From assembly GCA_025786725.1 (NCBI GenBank), contig JAHLTZ010000012.1, positions 62,001 to 126,000 on the forward strand: a stretch of 64,000 nucleotides of DNA. Direction: 5' to 3'. Position numbers and translations under genes: made by a program. Below are positions 37,889-54,222 of the stretch, one piece after another. Below the pieces are notes generated by a model. The model was given only the letters and a program-made list of their open reading frames with translations. It searched no databases and was not told where the DNA came from. Origin of the DNA: Syncephalis fuscata (lineage: Eukaryota > Zoopagomycota > Zoopagomycetes > Zoopagales > Piptocephalidaceae). Each line of letters starts with the position of its first letter. The first letter of the stretch is position 1.

Positions 37889-38841
37889 TAGCCATCAATA
37901 TGGTCAAGATCAGGCCAGAATAATAGTTTGGCCGAACAATTGACCAATTTTGTGACTAGACACGATCTATCGGCGGTAGTAGAACGTATTCTCGCTGCGT
38001 ATATTAATGGCAATAAGCATGTAGAATACTCACCGGCTCTCGTCTCGTTGTGTATGCCATTTGTATTTGTTTGTCAAGCCGAATCGGATATGTATCATTG
38101 TTTCTCCCGTCTTATGAGTATGCTAGGTAATAGACCCACCGGTATAATAGCCACCATCTATACCATAAAACAAATAAGCTAACCATTTCTAATTACTGCT
38201 ACGGCATTATTAGATTATTATCTTGACGAACAAGGCATTCGCGAACGGATGGCCAATTTCATGACCCTATTCCGTGCACTCATTCCAGACCTGTATCCTT
38301 TAATCGGATCAACAATAGTTATATATCTATTGTTATTGTTTATTGATAAATTATACTTGACTAATTACTGCCCTAATCTAACCTATAGACATAACTACTT
38401 TATTGAAGAAGAGGTCGATGTCAATGAATGGGCCACTTCATGGCTACAATTCCTATTATCGAAAGAGCTGCCCCTTCCTTGTCTATTACGACTATGGGAT
38501 ATCTATTTCTCATTAGATGGTGTATTAGAAAACCATGTCTATGTCTGTCTTGGTAAGTCATTCATTATTGTATTTTATTACTATTTATTAATGTTGGATT
38601 ACATTGTATTATATAGCATTGTTACGACATTATAAAGATGCATTAGAAGAATTGGAACAATCAGAGATCCGCACGCTACTACTCCGCATGCCTGTACTAG
38701 ACATCAACGAGGTAACTAGCTAATAGTATATACTGGATATAATGGATATTTATCAATATACATAATTTATAATAGGTCATTCATCAAGCACTGAACATCC
38801 GCAGTGAAATCCTACAACGTCAAGTCTCTGAATCACTTTAG
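37248..38841 (+). CDS. TBC-domain Rab GTPase-activating protein
   Basis: Seven exons: 37248-37361, 37418-37460, 37520-38126, 38214-38292, 38389-38552, 38617-38711, 38776-38841; about 389 aa. TBC motifs: SGVPDSVRGVVWRYLLG (arginine-finger region), SREQTDSRRHIEEY, EYSPALVSLCMPFVFV, DMYHCFSRLMSML, DVNEWATSWLQFLLSKELP, LLRLWDIYFS. An Asn/His/Thr-rich insert splits the domain (about 37690-37920). Within it the frame shifts twice, near 37773 and 37914, consistent with two missing bases; exon length corrected by two restores phase at both ends. Activates an unknown Rab. An (AAT)n tract is inside the insert. Confidence 0.83.
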
Positions 38842-39197
38842 TAACAATATTATTAATCGAAAGGTCATGGCAACAATAACATTAATAGCAATTAGTAGCA
38901 GTTTATACAAAGAGTAGATTCTATTATCATTAATGACTATTATGATCAATATTCGTATTTGTATTATTAGAGATGTTTAAGTTTTTCATGATCTCTTTTT
39001 GTGTCATTATCGGATAACATTGGAACATGTATCCATGTCAATTATTCTATAGTTATAGTTATAGTTATACGTAATTATGTGGTTATAGGTGACATCATCA
39101 CTATCATTCTCTGTTTAAATACTGGTCATAGTAAACGTATTTCTTTTTCTTTCTCTCTTTACTACACTTCTTTCTTTTATCAATCACTATTAACAAA
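38842..39197. promoter_or_regulatory. TPI upstream region with pyrimidine tract
   Basis: 356 bp between genes. A CT-rich tract (about 39139-39180) lies just before the TPI ATG, a common feature of highly expressed fungal genes. Function inferred. Confidence 0.4.
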
Positions 39198-40234
<1,037 letters not shown>

Positions 40235-40510
40235 AGCATTACATTGAATAAAGCAACTCGATATACACACACTAATATTGATATTGATATACACTAATTA
40301 ATGGTAAACGCAATATTATTTCATTATAGAAATTGAAACGAATGACAATGCATATCTAATAATCAACAAGTATTATTAGTGTTATGCCTTGATATGCCGT
40401 AAATGATTTAAATGGTCTTTGTTAATACCAAAAGTGAACCAATCTATACTATACTATACTATACTATACTAGTTATAGTACTAGTACCAGTACTAGTCTA
40501 GACAGATCCC

Positions 40511-40833
40511 TTAATAGAATGATATAGAAGATGTACCACCTGGTGCTTGTTGTGGTCTAATCATAACAATTATTAGAATAAGTATATAATATATATATTA
40601 GAATATATATATAATATGAATACATACTTGAATACTGGGGCCCGTGTCTTCTCTTCATTCGTTGTATTAGGATCACGTATATTACCACGTGAACCATTAG
40701 AACGATGGTCTTCTTCATAATATTCTTTACTTAATTCACCCAGATTAGGATTACGCATACCACCACGTCCTGCTACACTCGCATTAGCCGGTCTTGGTTT
40801 AGCCAAATCATCATCTTTATCCACTTCAAGACC

Positions 40834-40864
<31 letters not shown>

Positions 40865-42241
40865 TTATATGTATATTATATGTATATTAGTATTTAATAT
40901 AGATATATATATGTATATAGTATCTTAATTACCAACTGAAGTACGGTCATCACAGAATACTAGACTTGATTTAGATGCATGGGTTATCCGTTGTTGCTTA
41001 TCACCATTAAATGTTGAATGTTTATCAGTCATCGACAGTTTATTAACACCTATTTATGTCACTCATTAACTAGTATTCTACACTTTTAGTAGATTACAAC
41101 TTACCTTTAGTGGCGGTATCAACATCATGGTCACCATCATCACCAAAAGCAATTTGAGACTTGCCACCTGTACTACTTGAATCCACAACTTTAAAAACTG
41201 GTCTATACTTATTCGTTGGTACATCTAAATAACCATATATATAATTAACACAATCAATACACTATAATATACTATACCATCTATCTACCACTTACCGGCA
41301 TGTCCATTGAATTCAAGGGTAGAATGGTTATTGTATCGTCCATTAGAGTCACCCCGAGTAATCCCTGTCACATCACTCGGTGTCTCTCCTTCATTGGTAA
41401 GCATAGACACATGGGTGGCGTGACTTGGATCGAGTACCCGAGAAGTAAGTTCAGTAGCACCAGGATCATGATCATCAGGATCATTACTCAATGTTAATTG
41501 AGATCGACCACCTGTACTGCTATGTGTCTCCAATATACGCACCGATGACACCGATCCCTTTTGATTCAATTCAGAATCAGAGTCAGATTCATCCCCGAAT
41601 TTAAGCTTTGATTTACTCATGGGATGCACAGGACGTGTCGTTACCACTGAACCATCATCATCATCATTATCGGCATTAAAATCAATACTCGATTTACCAC
41701 CCGTACCGCCAGAAGGTGGCATATATTTACGCTGTACCATGGCTGCCTTCTTCCGCTTCTCCTTCTCTTCTTCATCATCGCTATCAATGTCGCCTGATCC
41801 AAAACTGATACTTGATTTACCGCCTGTTCCACCGGAGCGTGAACCATTCACACTAGGCCGCCAAGCACTATGCGCATCTTCTCCGCCCTCATGTTCAGAG
41901 AAACTAATACTTGTGTTGCCTCCTACATTATGTCTAGTCGATCCTCTACTCGAAGGAGGCTGTCCCGCACTAACCGGTCCCTCTACAACCAACCAACCAA
42001 CCACTATAAGTATTGACGGGTATTCAGTAGTGGTCGCCTCTTACCAGTACGACCAAATGAAATACTTGATTTACCACCACCACTGGCATGTGCACCACCT
42101 GCACCACCCGTAGATCTCACATAGGTGTCCGCGTCATCATCACCTCCAAACGATATACTTGAATGGCCTATTAACAACAGTAATAGGTGTTATATGGTCA
42201 TCTAATAACTAGGTGTACCACTACTTACTAGTTCGACTCAT
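40511..42241 (-). CDS. Repeat protein with Jupiter/HN1-like GGKSSISFG motifs
   Basis: Seven exons: 42241-42229, 42167-42045, 41982-41296, 41224-41105, 41049-40933, 40832-40628, 40556-40511; 436 aa. At least nine copies of a short motif: SHSSISFGG, GGGKSSISFG, GGNTSISFS, GTGGKSSISFG, GTGGKSSIDF, TGGRSQLTL, TGGKSQIAFG, KSSLVFC and a last PGGTSSISFY at the C-terminus, separated by acidic or polar linkers. This resembles the PPGGxSS-x-x-[LF]G motifs of metazoan HN1/Jupiter (JPT1/2) microtubule-associated proteins, here multiplied. Otherwise disordered. Microtubule binding is inferred, not shown. Confidence 0.7.
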
Positions 42242-42758
42242 TGGTATAAAGTCAACTGGCTGTATTACTGACCACAATAGAAATAGTAGAGAAGTAGAGT
42301 CAATAAGATGAAAGAAGAAAAGAAAAGTGTTAATAAAGAAGACACAACGTGTGTGTGTGTGTGTATTTGTGTGTATTATAAATGAATGGTTCATGGTTAA
42401 TGCCATGCTCTATTAATTAGGCAATGACTTGTTCATTTCCGGTCTGTGCCACGCATAGAATAGGCAAGTCATGAACATCCATCACTTGTAATTGATAGGA
42501 TAGTAGAAGGGTTTAACCACGTGGTAAAATACTCGTATGTATATTAATAGAGATATGGATCATTAAATATAGACAAAGGGTTTCATCCTCGCATGACATG
42601 ATACAGTCATTGTTATAATAGACAAAGAATAGAACATATAACATATAACATATAATATATAATATATAATATATAATAAGGCCAATAGTAACACTATGTA
42701 TCATTTTAATACAATTCAATCAAGTAAAAAGAATGAATCAATAAATCAATGAAATAAA
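42242..42758. other. Intergenic gap with AT microsatellites
   Basis: About 520 bp. Contains a GTGTGT tract near 42350-42374 and TATAATA-type repeats at about 42636-42680. No gene seen. Confidence 0.5.
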
Positions 42759-43833
42759 TCAGCTTTTAACACGAGGTGATTGAGGAGATGATTGTTGTTG
42801 TAACTCTGATAAAAAGTCACTGCCATTAGCCATAACACCGCCTAATAGATACATTAGTATATTCATACGTTAATATGATACATTATGTATAATTTGTACT
42901 TACGGCGATGTCCCCATGCTCCTTGTTGACCAGCACGACTAGACCATGGTTGTTCATCAGATCGATAAAGCTCTGGTTTCTCTATTAGATATATTAATAT
43001 TAACAAACTATATAATAGAGTTAATATATAATATATAGTATATTTACCTGCCACGGGTAAACTACTATCGTGTAATTTCTCTAATACACTGGACCAAGCT
43101 ACATAACAAATATAGTTTAATATATATATAGTGTAGTATAGTATATTATGGTATATTTACCTTTGTTTAGGTTGGCTGATATCTCTGCACCATTAAAGTT
43201 GTTCATAGAGATATGATGTGATGATCGATTGTCTGACATGTTATGAATTGATGAATTAAATGAAGATGAATGAGAATTAGGTGAAGAAGGTGAATGATGA
43301 TGGTGATTATGGTGGTGGTGGTGGTGATGATGTCCACTATTGTTATGATTGTAACTATTGTTGTTATGGTTATGGTTATTATTGTTACCCCATCCACTTC
43401 CACTAAATCCACGTCCTATTAATGATAGTACATTAATATATGGTTATTATTAATGTTATTATCTAATATTTACCATGACCTGGTTTGTTATTGTTATTGT
43501 TGTTGTTGTTGTTGTTATTGTTGTTATTATTGTTGTTGTTATTGTTGTTATTGCTATAGGACGTTTTACGTTTAAAATCATTACGTCCTTTTTTAAATGC
43601 ACCACTGCCGTTATTGTTATGCATATTGTTGTTATTGTTATTGCCACTATTGCTGTTGTTACTGCTGTTGCTGTTATTGTTGTTATTATTGTATCGACTA
43701 TATAATAAATACATATAATATTAGTCATCTTGTTAATAGATATAGATACTTCACGTATTATTCAACATCTAGTCACATATGTTTACTATTGACCTAATCT
43801 AACTACTTACGGTCTATCGTCTGGACCCGCCAT
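42759..43833 (-). CDS. Asparagine/histidine-rich low-complexity protein
   Basis: Six exons: 43833-43811, 43697-43474, 43415-43161, 43098-43048, 42981-42904, 42841-42759; 237 aa. Long Asn runs encoded by AAT/AAC, a basic patch (FKKGRNDFKRKTS), a His-rich stretch, then ordered-looking segments AWSSVLEKLHDSSLPVAEKP and SDEQPWSSRAGQQGAWGHR. Six in-phase joins with good splice sites support a real gene despite the composition. No family recognised. RNA or condensate-related roles would be a guess. Confidence 0.68.
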
Positions 43834-44222
43834 TGTAAAGTAATTTAAAGGAATAGAGATATTCAGTAAAACCAAAGCGTATGAGAACAGTAGTAGTAGT
43901 GATCTACAATAGCTTATAGATTGAAGACTAAACGCTAAAGAAGCACTTTACGTGCAATAATAATCGCTTTGTTAAAAGACTCAAGTAGATAGAAAGAAGC
44001 ACAATCAATAGATACGGATGCGCGTATGATATGTTTGATAAGAATCCGATAGATGAAAGTAAAGATGAGTTGTGTTGTTGTTGTTGTTAGTAGAAATAGA
44101 AATAGAATGGTGGTGATGAGTGGAGTGTGGGTGTGAAACAAGTTTATTTAGTTTATTAATTTAGTATTATAATGACTATTAATATTTTGTATTAATAAAT
44201 GAATAGAAATGTTTTATTTAAT
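43834..44222. other. Intergenic gap
   Basis: About 390 bp, with GTT repeats near 44070-44090. No gene seen. Confidence 0.5.
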
Positions 44223-45482
44223 TTATACGGTCAATTGATGGACACCTAGAGTTACACTGTTGATATCTGGATTATCTTGAGGTGATCGACGTTTGAATCT
44301 ACCTTGAACAAATATACGGTGCATGGCTATTTCACGGCGTCTATTTACCGTTTCACGCTTCACGTAAGCCAGACTTGTATTAGTATTACTATTGGTATTG
44401 CTATTATCAGTATTATTAGATGGATCTGTGGCGGTCATTATAGTGTCTTCATCTAAGGGATGGTCATCTTCAATGACATCAAACCCGGCTTTGTCAAATA
44501 GTGTGCGTATTTCTTCAACGGAGAAATAATAGGCCATGGTGCCATCTTGTCGTACATACAAGCTTTCTTCAAGTTTGTGTCCTGGTTTAAATCGTAATTG
44601 GGCTTGATCATAAAGACCATAGTCACGGAATATAACGACACCGCCTGGTCTCATAATCTATTAAATCCATTATTAGTATATGTATATTTATATATAAAAT
44701 ATATATATTATTTGGCTTACTGATGCAATGTTGTCGAGTGCCTGTGCCATCTTCTCTGGTGGAATAGCCGATAGTACAAATATCATAGAGACAACATCAA
44801 TACCGGGCAGTGTTTCCATATCACGGGAATAAGTTCATTAAGAGGATCTTGTGTTAGATCACAGACAAAGGCATAACAACGATCAGTATCATATTCTGGA
44901 CTACTCTAAAGTATATATATATATATATATATAATAATAGATAGATAGATAGAGATATAAGATTTATAGTGGGAGATATCATTTATTTAGTTTACCTTGA
45001 CGAAATCAATAGCTCGCTTAGAAAAGTCACAGGCAAAAAAGCGATGTGTGGGATGTGCTTGCATCGTTGGAAATACAAAATTGCCTACACCACAGCCTAC
45101 TTCTAATACAAGCTACAATAGATAAAGTTAGATAGATTAGATGTTGCTATTTACTAGTCATCAGTATTGCTCTTACTTTTCTACGAGGATGTCCTTGGTC
45201 ATCGATACTTGGTGTACTTAACTCGTAGAATTCTCTATCAATCCAGTGTCTATCTTTAAAGAAATTGGTCGTATTTCTTTTATAGAACAAGTCCCTATAT
45301 ATTATAGATATCTATTAGATATAAATATATAGATGTATAGATAGATATAGATATATAGATATATAGATATATTACCAGTTACGAGCTGCTTCATTCTTGT
45401 ACTTCTTGGTCCAAAATTCCGATACTACCTGTGTATCTTGTGACAAGATATCTTTGGCACGTTCAACTAATGCTTCATCCAT
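44223..45482 (-). CDS. tRNA N3-methylcytidine methyltransferase (METTL2/6, Trm140/141 family)
   Basis: Five exons: 45482-45376, 45294-45177, 45112-44996, 44905-44721, 44657-44223; about 320 aa. Methylates C32 of some tRNAs. Motifs: EFWTKKYKNEAARNWDLFYK, RNTTNFFKDRHWIDREF, LVLEVGCGVGNFVFP (SAM site), FFACDFSKRAIDFVK, MIFVLSAIPPEKM, GGVVIFRDYGLYDQAQLRF, GTMAYYFS. In exon 4 one C appears missing from a C run near 44824; with it LNELIP continues as RDMETLPGIDVVS and the exon regains phase. C-terminus has an Asn/Thr-rich insert before KRREIAMHR-like residues. Confidence 0.9.
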
Positions 45483-46065
45483 TCTGTAGAATGACTGTAC
45501 TGTATCTAGTTAACTACTATTACTGCAGAATGAATACTAACAATAGCAGTGTTACTGGCTAGTTAGTAACAAGAATAAAAAAGAAAAGTAAATATGATGA
45601 AGTTTTGTAATAGTATGTCAATTATTGTAATAATGTATCAATCATATCAATATTAATAACTAGGTGTGAATTGGGTGTGTGTGGAAACTGTGAATGGCTA
45701 GGCAGGACTGTATGCGTGTAGCGGTCCCTCCTCTTTCTATCCTTCCTCCCTGTTGCTTTAACAACGCCAGTGAGGCCAAGATACACGCTTGACAGCCAAC
45801 ATGGGTCGTGTACGTAATGATAACATGATTAGCGGTACTAGTAATATAGATAGATAGATGGATGCATGGATGGATGGATGCATATATATATATACACATT
45901 ACATAGATGAATGCATATAGATGTTGTAGTAGTACTATTGCTATTACTAGGATGGATGGATGGCACGCGATGCCAGTTTATTGAGAATAGCTGTATTGAA
46001 TAGAGAATAGGATGGATGGATGGATGGATAGATAGAGCATATACATACATATACGATCATCTACG
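45483..46065. other. Divergent region m3C methyltransferase / eL20 with GATG repeats
   Basis: About 580 bp. GATG tetranucleotide runs at about 45857-45880, 45950-45963 and 46011-46036. Presumed promoters of both genes. Confidence 0.5.
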
Positions 46066-47140
46066 ATGTCCATGGTAGCTATATACTGCATCCATCCAGT
46101 CGCGTCTCTATTGAACGGTACTATGAATATTATTTAGAATAGTGGCTATAATGAAGTATATTGATTTATTGATACTAATAACAGACGGGAATAATTGCAA
46201 CACCTTTAGCATTATGAATAGACTAGGAATCGCTACGCATTCCTAGTATTTAGTGGTAAATACAGCATAGCATATAATAGAAATAGGACTATTTAATAGC
46301 ATATATACAGCTATAACAATAATACAATTAGATAAATGCCTATTAAGAGATAGGGGCATAGAGACTATGGTATTCATTTATCTATCTATCTATCTATATG
46401 CTATAACATATGATGCAATACAATAGTAAAGACTGTAAACTAACTAGTGGCTATTATGTTATTATTTCTATATTGTATTTAATAGCTGCACGAATATCAG
46501 GTGATCGGTCGCCATCTTCCGACCGAATCGGAGCCAAGCCCAAAGTTGTACCGCATGCGTCTCTTTGCACCCAATGATGTGATTGCCAAGAGCCGTTTCT
46601 GGTACTTCTTGAAGCGCTTCAACAAGGTTAAGCGCGCAACCGGTGAGATCATTGCCGTCAACGAGATCTTCGAAAAGGCCCCAGGTCAGGTCAAGAACTA
46701 CGGCATCTGGCTTCGTTACGACTCGCGCTCCGGTACCCACAACATGTACAAGGAATACCGCGACTTGAACCGTTGCAACGCCGTCGAATCCTGCTGTAAG
46801 TAAACCAGTAATAACACTAGTAGTTATAGTATACTATGGAACAAAACAATACATTGTTGCTATTATTACTATTATTATAGGCTATTTCTATTGTTACATG
46901 TACACTAATACCATTATTTGTATTTTAGACCAGGATATGGCTGCTCGTCACCGCACGCGCTTCCGCTCCATCCAGATCATCCGTGTTGCTGAGGTTGCCA
47001 CCAAGGACGTTCGTCGCCCTTACATCAAGCAGGTCGTTCAGCCAAAACTCAAGTTCCCGCTACCTCACCGTGTCCACCGTGCTTCCCACAAGCGCAACAC
47101 CACCATTTTCCTTGCCAAGCGCCCATCCACCGCCAACTAA
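46066..47140 (+). CDS. RPL20: Large ribosomal subunit protein eL20 (L18a)
   Basis: Exons 46486-46795 and 46929-47140 are certain; a 9-nt first exon (46066-46074, MSM) before a 411-nt intron is the best start found and is tentative. 176 aa. Diagnostic blocks: [83 protein letters not shown] and the RPST C-terminus. The coding sequence is more GC-rich than its neighbours, as expected for a highly expressed gene. Confidence 0.93.
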
Positions 47141-47366
47141 ATGGATATCAAACACTGCCAGCACAGGCAATCGCGGTTATTTAACGGTTGTCGCGATTAC
47201 CGCGATAATGGCAATGGCGACATGGAATAAATTGGCTATGCTTGCATTGAAAGAAACTAAATGACAATTTACTATAGTTTATTACATTTACAATTACAAT
47301 TACGTATTTTATCGTATCGTATGTATACATTTTGTGTGTGTGTGTGTTTTAAAAGATAAATTATGT

Positions 47367-47749
47367 TTATTTGCTATTACTAGTTGTAGTAGTTGTATCA
47401 TTATTCGTTGGATACACATGTACTTCCCAGGCTGGTCGATCTGATTCGGCGTTTTGTCGTATTTGATCAGCATTAATTGCGTACGGTGTCGCTGTTCATC
47501 CTTTTGTTTTGCTAATCGTTCACGTACTTCTTCAGGCAGTGACTAATAGCATAAGTAGTACATATAATCAATAGAACAGAGTCATTAGATGAGTATTAAT
47601 AATAATAATAATAATAGTATTCTCAGTATAATACTTACCGCCATGAATTGCTCTTGATTAGGCACGGTGAACTTGTAGAACCCATAGCCTACGAGTATAA
47701 TACCGCCCGAGGCAGCTAAGCCTTTCAGAAACTGAGATCGCGCAGACAT
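47367..47749 (-). CDS. CBP4: Cbp4-type cytochrome bc1 assembly factor
   Basis: Two exons: 47749-47639 and 47542-47367; about 95 aa. One N-terminal membrane helix (GLAASGGIILVGYGFYKF), then TVPNQEQFMA, SLPEEVRERLAKQKDEQ and, after adding one G near 47481, DQIRQNAESDRPAWEVHVYP, which matches the fungal Cbp4 ending. As given, the frame runs instead into unrelated residues. Cbp4 chaperones cytochrome b in mitochondria and is a fungal family. Divergent from the 6PGL gene by 256 bp. Confidence 0.8.
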
Positions 47750-48005
47750 GCCAAATAAAATAGTAAAGGAATGAAAGAAGAATAAAATAGTTAGTAAAAT
47801 AACTGGATTAATTAAAAGTATTTATTCGCCTTAGCGCGTTCTAGTCATTCATTGACGTCACACTGCCATAATAATAAAGTGGATCCATACGTTGTAGCTT
47901 GTTTCTTTCTCACTTTCCTTCGCTACACGGCTTTACGCCTTTCTTTTGTTTTTGCTACTACTCTACTGCACTACTGCACTATTGCACTTTGATTTGTTTA
48001 CGGCC
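47750..48005. promoter_or_regulatory. Putative bidirectional promoter CBP4 / 6PGL
   Basis: 256 bp between divergent starts; CT-rich just before the 6PGL ATG. Inferred from position. Confidence 0.35.
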
Positions 48006-48845
48006 ATGACAGCCAATCACCATAATACGCCATTTGTACCGCACGATGACCCACCCGCACCGGTTATCTATCAACATACCGACTTTATTGGTGCATTGGC
48101 TAATCATGTAGCCGGTATAGCTAATGACGCAATTAAACGCCACGACCGATTTACTATCGCTATTTCGGGTGGTTCGCTGCCCTCGCAACTACGTGGTCTA
48201 CTCGAGCCGACCATCCGTGACCAGATGGATTGGTCGCGTTGGCATGTATTTCTGGCCGATGAACGTTTAGTACCGCTAGATCACGAAGATTCAAACTACC
48301 GCCTAATTAAAGAGCACTTACTCGACCATGTGCCCATTCCCGCCAGCCAAGTCTATCCGGTGAATGCCGATCTACTCTCTAATCCGGAGGAGGCAGCCGA
48401 TGACTATATGGATACGTTGAAGCGTGTATTTGCGCATAAGGATTCGGTCAAGGTGCCGGTATTCGATCTTATCTTACTTGGTATGGGGCCGGATGGCCAT
48501 ACCTGTTCGCTATTCCCTGAACATGCACTATTAAAGGAGCATGTTGCTTGGGTAGCTTCGCTGACGGATTCGCCAAAGATGCCACCTCAGCGTATTACAC
48601 TAACGATGCCCGTATTGAATCATGCTCATAATGCAACATTTGTATGTGCAGGTCGTTCTAAGGATGACGCGCTACGTCGTATTTTGGTAAAGCCAGAACC
48701 GGGTACGGATATGGCACATCATCCATTACCTGCGGCACGTGTTCGACCATTGCATGGCAACCTAGTGTGGCTGTTAGATAACGATGCGGCTGAAGCCTTG
48801 GCAACCATCGATCCAGTAGTGCCTGTGCGCCAGTACAAGCTTTAA
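48006..48845 (+). CDS. SOL: 6-phosphogluconolactonase
   Basis: Single exon, 279 aa. Start at the ATG at 48006 (MTANHHNTPF); the upstream in-frame extension has no ATG. Pentose-phosphate enzyme hydrolysing 6-phosphogluconolactone. Motifs: FTIAISGGSLPSQL, HVFLADERLVPLDHEDSNY, FDLILLGMGPDGHTCSLFP, RITLTMPVLNHA, FVCAGRSKDDALRRIL. Convergent with TFB1M, 105 bp apart. It is one of the few intronless genes here. Confidence 0.95.
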   Translation: MTANHHNTPFVPHDDPPAPVIYQHTDFIGALANHVAGIANDAIKRHDRFTIAISGGSLPSQLRGLLEPTIRDQMDWSRWHVFLADERLVPLDHEDSNYRLIKEHLLDHVPIPASQVYPVNADLLSNPEEAADDYMDTLKRVFAHKDSVKVPVFDLILLGMGPDGHTCSLFPEHALLKEHVAWVASLTDSPKMPPQRITLTMPVLNHAHNATFVCAGRSKDDALRRILVKPEPGTDMAHHPLPAARVRPLHGNLVWLLDNDAAEALATIDPVVPVRQYKL

Positions 48846-48950
48846 ATACCATTTATTATGCTAGAATAAACATTTAAATGATGTTATTGATCAAATAATG
48901 GACTGTGTATGTTGTGTATTTATTAGATGAATGAGTGTAGTCTACAATAT

Positions 48951-50499
48951 CTAAGCGCTAGGAAGAGAAGAATCTGGTATCACTGTGCCTATTGCATAGC
49001 ATCGATCAGCCAATTGACAAAATGCTTCAACGGATAAATCTTGTGGTCGCAATTCAGCGACATTTTCACCAACTAGATCAAGTAAGAGTTCATCAGCCAA
49101 TGCACTGTCATCTTTAATAGCCCGTCTATATAACACGATTAGATGATAACAGTATTTGTGTTATTAATATGGTTGTTGTATGGTTACTGACTTACCGCAT
49201 AATATGTCGCATTGTTTTACGCCTTTTAGTAAATATATAACGAACTAAATCTTCTAGATATTCATAAGGTGCTATTGCCATCATGTATTAGTGTTAATGA
49301 TGACTATAGTAATTATTATTATTATTATTATTACCATGAATCAATAAATTATTTGATGGAGTCAGCTGAACAACACATGCATCGACCTAATTATTAATAT
49401 TGGTATTAATATACTATATAATAGCAATTCATTAAATATAATCATTATTACCTTTGGTCTAGGTACAAATACGCTGGATGGCACCACGTAAGTCAAACGG
49501 GCTTGACTTGCTGTTTGAGCCATAATCGATAATCGGCCACGGTTACGAGTGCCTGGATTGGCTACGATCCTCTAGTATATTCAATAAATATATTTACTAC
49601 TATAATTAATTGTTACCACTGCGTTTGCACTTACCTGAGCAACCTCTTTCTGAAACATAAGTGTCATACTCCAATCTGTAGCGATCTTTGATTGCTGTCT
49701 AATAGATCATCGCCATTATTATTAGATGCATGGACACCAAATAGGCCAGTTCTATTATAAGATGCTCGTAGCCACGACACTAATAATGGGCTAGCAATAT
49801 TAAAGGGTAGATTACCCAGTAGATGAACACTACGACAAGCAGCTTATACACATATATACTATATGTTAATTCGTTTCATTCAATTGATATTGATGATCTA
49901 TATTAATAATAATTACCTTGATCAGCTTGATTCGGGTAAGCCAGTTTTAGAATATCAGTGTGTGAAGTATTTAATGCATCACCAGAAAGTATTTGTAATC
50001 GACCAGGTGAACAAGCATCGGCTAATTGCTAATTAATAGTACATCTTGTTAATATTGCAATCATTAATATTGATATACTAATGTAATTACTCTTAGTGAA
50101 GGCAGAAAGCGGGTATCTTTTTCAATAACTACCAGTCGTTCAGCACCTGCATCCAAAATGGACCGTGTCAATAGACCAGGACCTAGTTATAAGCATTGTA
50201 TTAAATAAAGAACAACAGTACTCTTAATAATAGTTATACCTGGCCCAACTTCAACCACTAATGCATCTTTAAAGTTTAATTCAGCACTACTTAGTATTTT
50301 ATCTATTCATTTATTAAGTATTTTTATTTTATTTTTATTTTATTTTATCTATTCAGTTACGGCTGCACTTACCGGTAACATTTTTATCCAATATGAAATT
50401 TTGACTTAGTTCAGACTTGGCTCTTAGTCCGTAGATACGCACAAGATCGCGTACAGCCGGTAAAGGTGGGAGAGAGCGTACCACTCTAGCAGATGTCAT
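48951..50499 (-). CDS. TFB1M: Mitochondrial rRNA adenine dimethyltransferase / TFB1M (KsgA/Dim1 family)
   Basis: Nine exons: 50499-50373, 50302-50240, 50182-50091, 50028-49917, 49842-49635, 49571-49452, 49386-49335, 49271-49196, 49125-48951; about 341 aa. Motifs: SELSQNFILDKNVTG, LVVEVGPGPGLLTRSIL, LVVIEKDTRFLPSL, LLGNLPFNIASPLL (the NLPF catalytic loop), FVPRPKVDACVVQL. An intact catalytic loop favours an active 12S-type rRNA dimethylase. In exon 5 one base seems missing near 49697; with it DDLLDQQSKIATDWSMTLMF reads through and phase is kept. A likely mitochondrial, Arg/Ser-containing N-terminus. Confidence 0.88.
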
Positions 50500-50651
50500 A
50501 GCGAAAAGCCACGCAATATCAATGGCGGTATCAGTATCAGTACTAATAGCGTTATCGATAAAGTGAATCAATAAAAAAAAGAAATCTACTTTTCCTTTCT
50601 GGTGTAATTCTCTTTTCCATATTTTATTAACTTGGAACGGTGACTTTGACC
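50500..50651. promoter_or_regulatory. Putative bidirectional promoter TFB1M / ADE5,7
   Basis: Only 152 bp between divergent start codons. Position-based inference. Confidence 0.4.
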
Positions 50652-53844
<3,193 letters not shown>

Positions 53845-54149
53845 TCAATTGTTATTATGAATTGTTAGCATATTATTGCTTAATAAAAAAACACTGCTAT
53901 AGTTGTAGCAACTATATGGCCTACTATGCTATCATGTCTATTACAAATATTTGCTATATATCATTGGTAGAATGTAGCTATTTGTTGTTCACACACCCAC
54001 TTCCCCCTGATCATATTTTTAATTATTAAATAAAAATGTGATTTACACACCACATCTGGATTTCAGTATGCATATATCCTCTATATTTTTGCAAAAAAAG
54101 ATTACATATACACTTCTAGTTCAACATGCAATAGAAGCAAAAAGCAATC
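53845..54149. other. Gap between ADE5,7 and tRNA-Asn
   Basis: AT-rich, 305 bp, nothing recognised. Confidence 0.5.
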
Positions 54150-54222
54150 GCTCCCGGGTGGGCTCGAACCACCAACCTCCTGATTAACAGTCAGACGCGC
54201 TAGCCGATTGCGCCACGGAAGC
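54150..54222 (-). tRNA. tRNA-Asn (GTT)
   Basis: 73-nt cloverleaf read on the minus strand. Acceptor stem GCTTCCG pairs with CGGGAGC (one G-T pair), D-arm GCGC..GCGC region, anticodon loop CTGTTAA with GTT, TPsiC loop GGTTCGAGCC-like. No intron. Confidence 0.95.

Noticed and set aside
43463-43728. Overlapping Ile/Thr, Asn and Val runs in several frames
   Set aside because: Shadows of the AAC/AAT repeat inside the Asn-rich gene; only the frame joining to neighbouring exons is kept.
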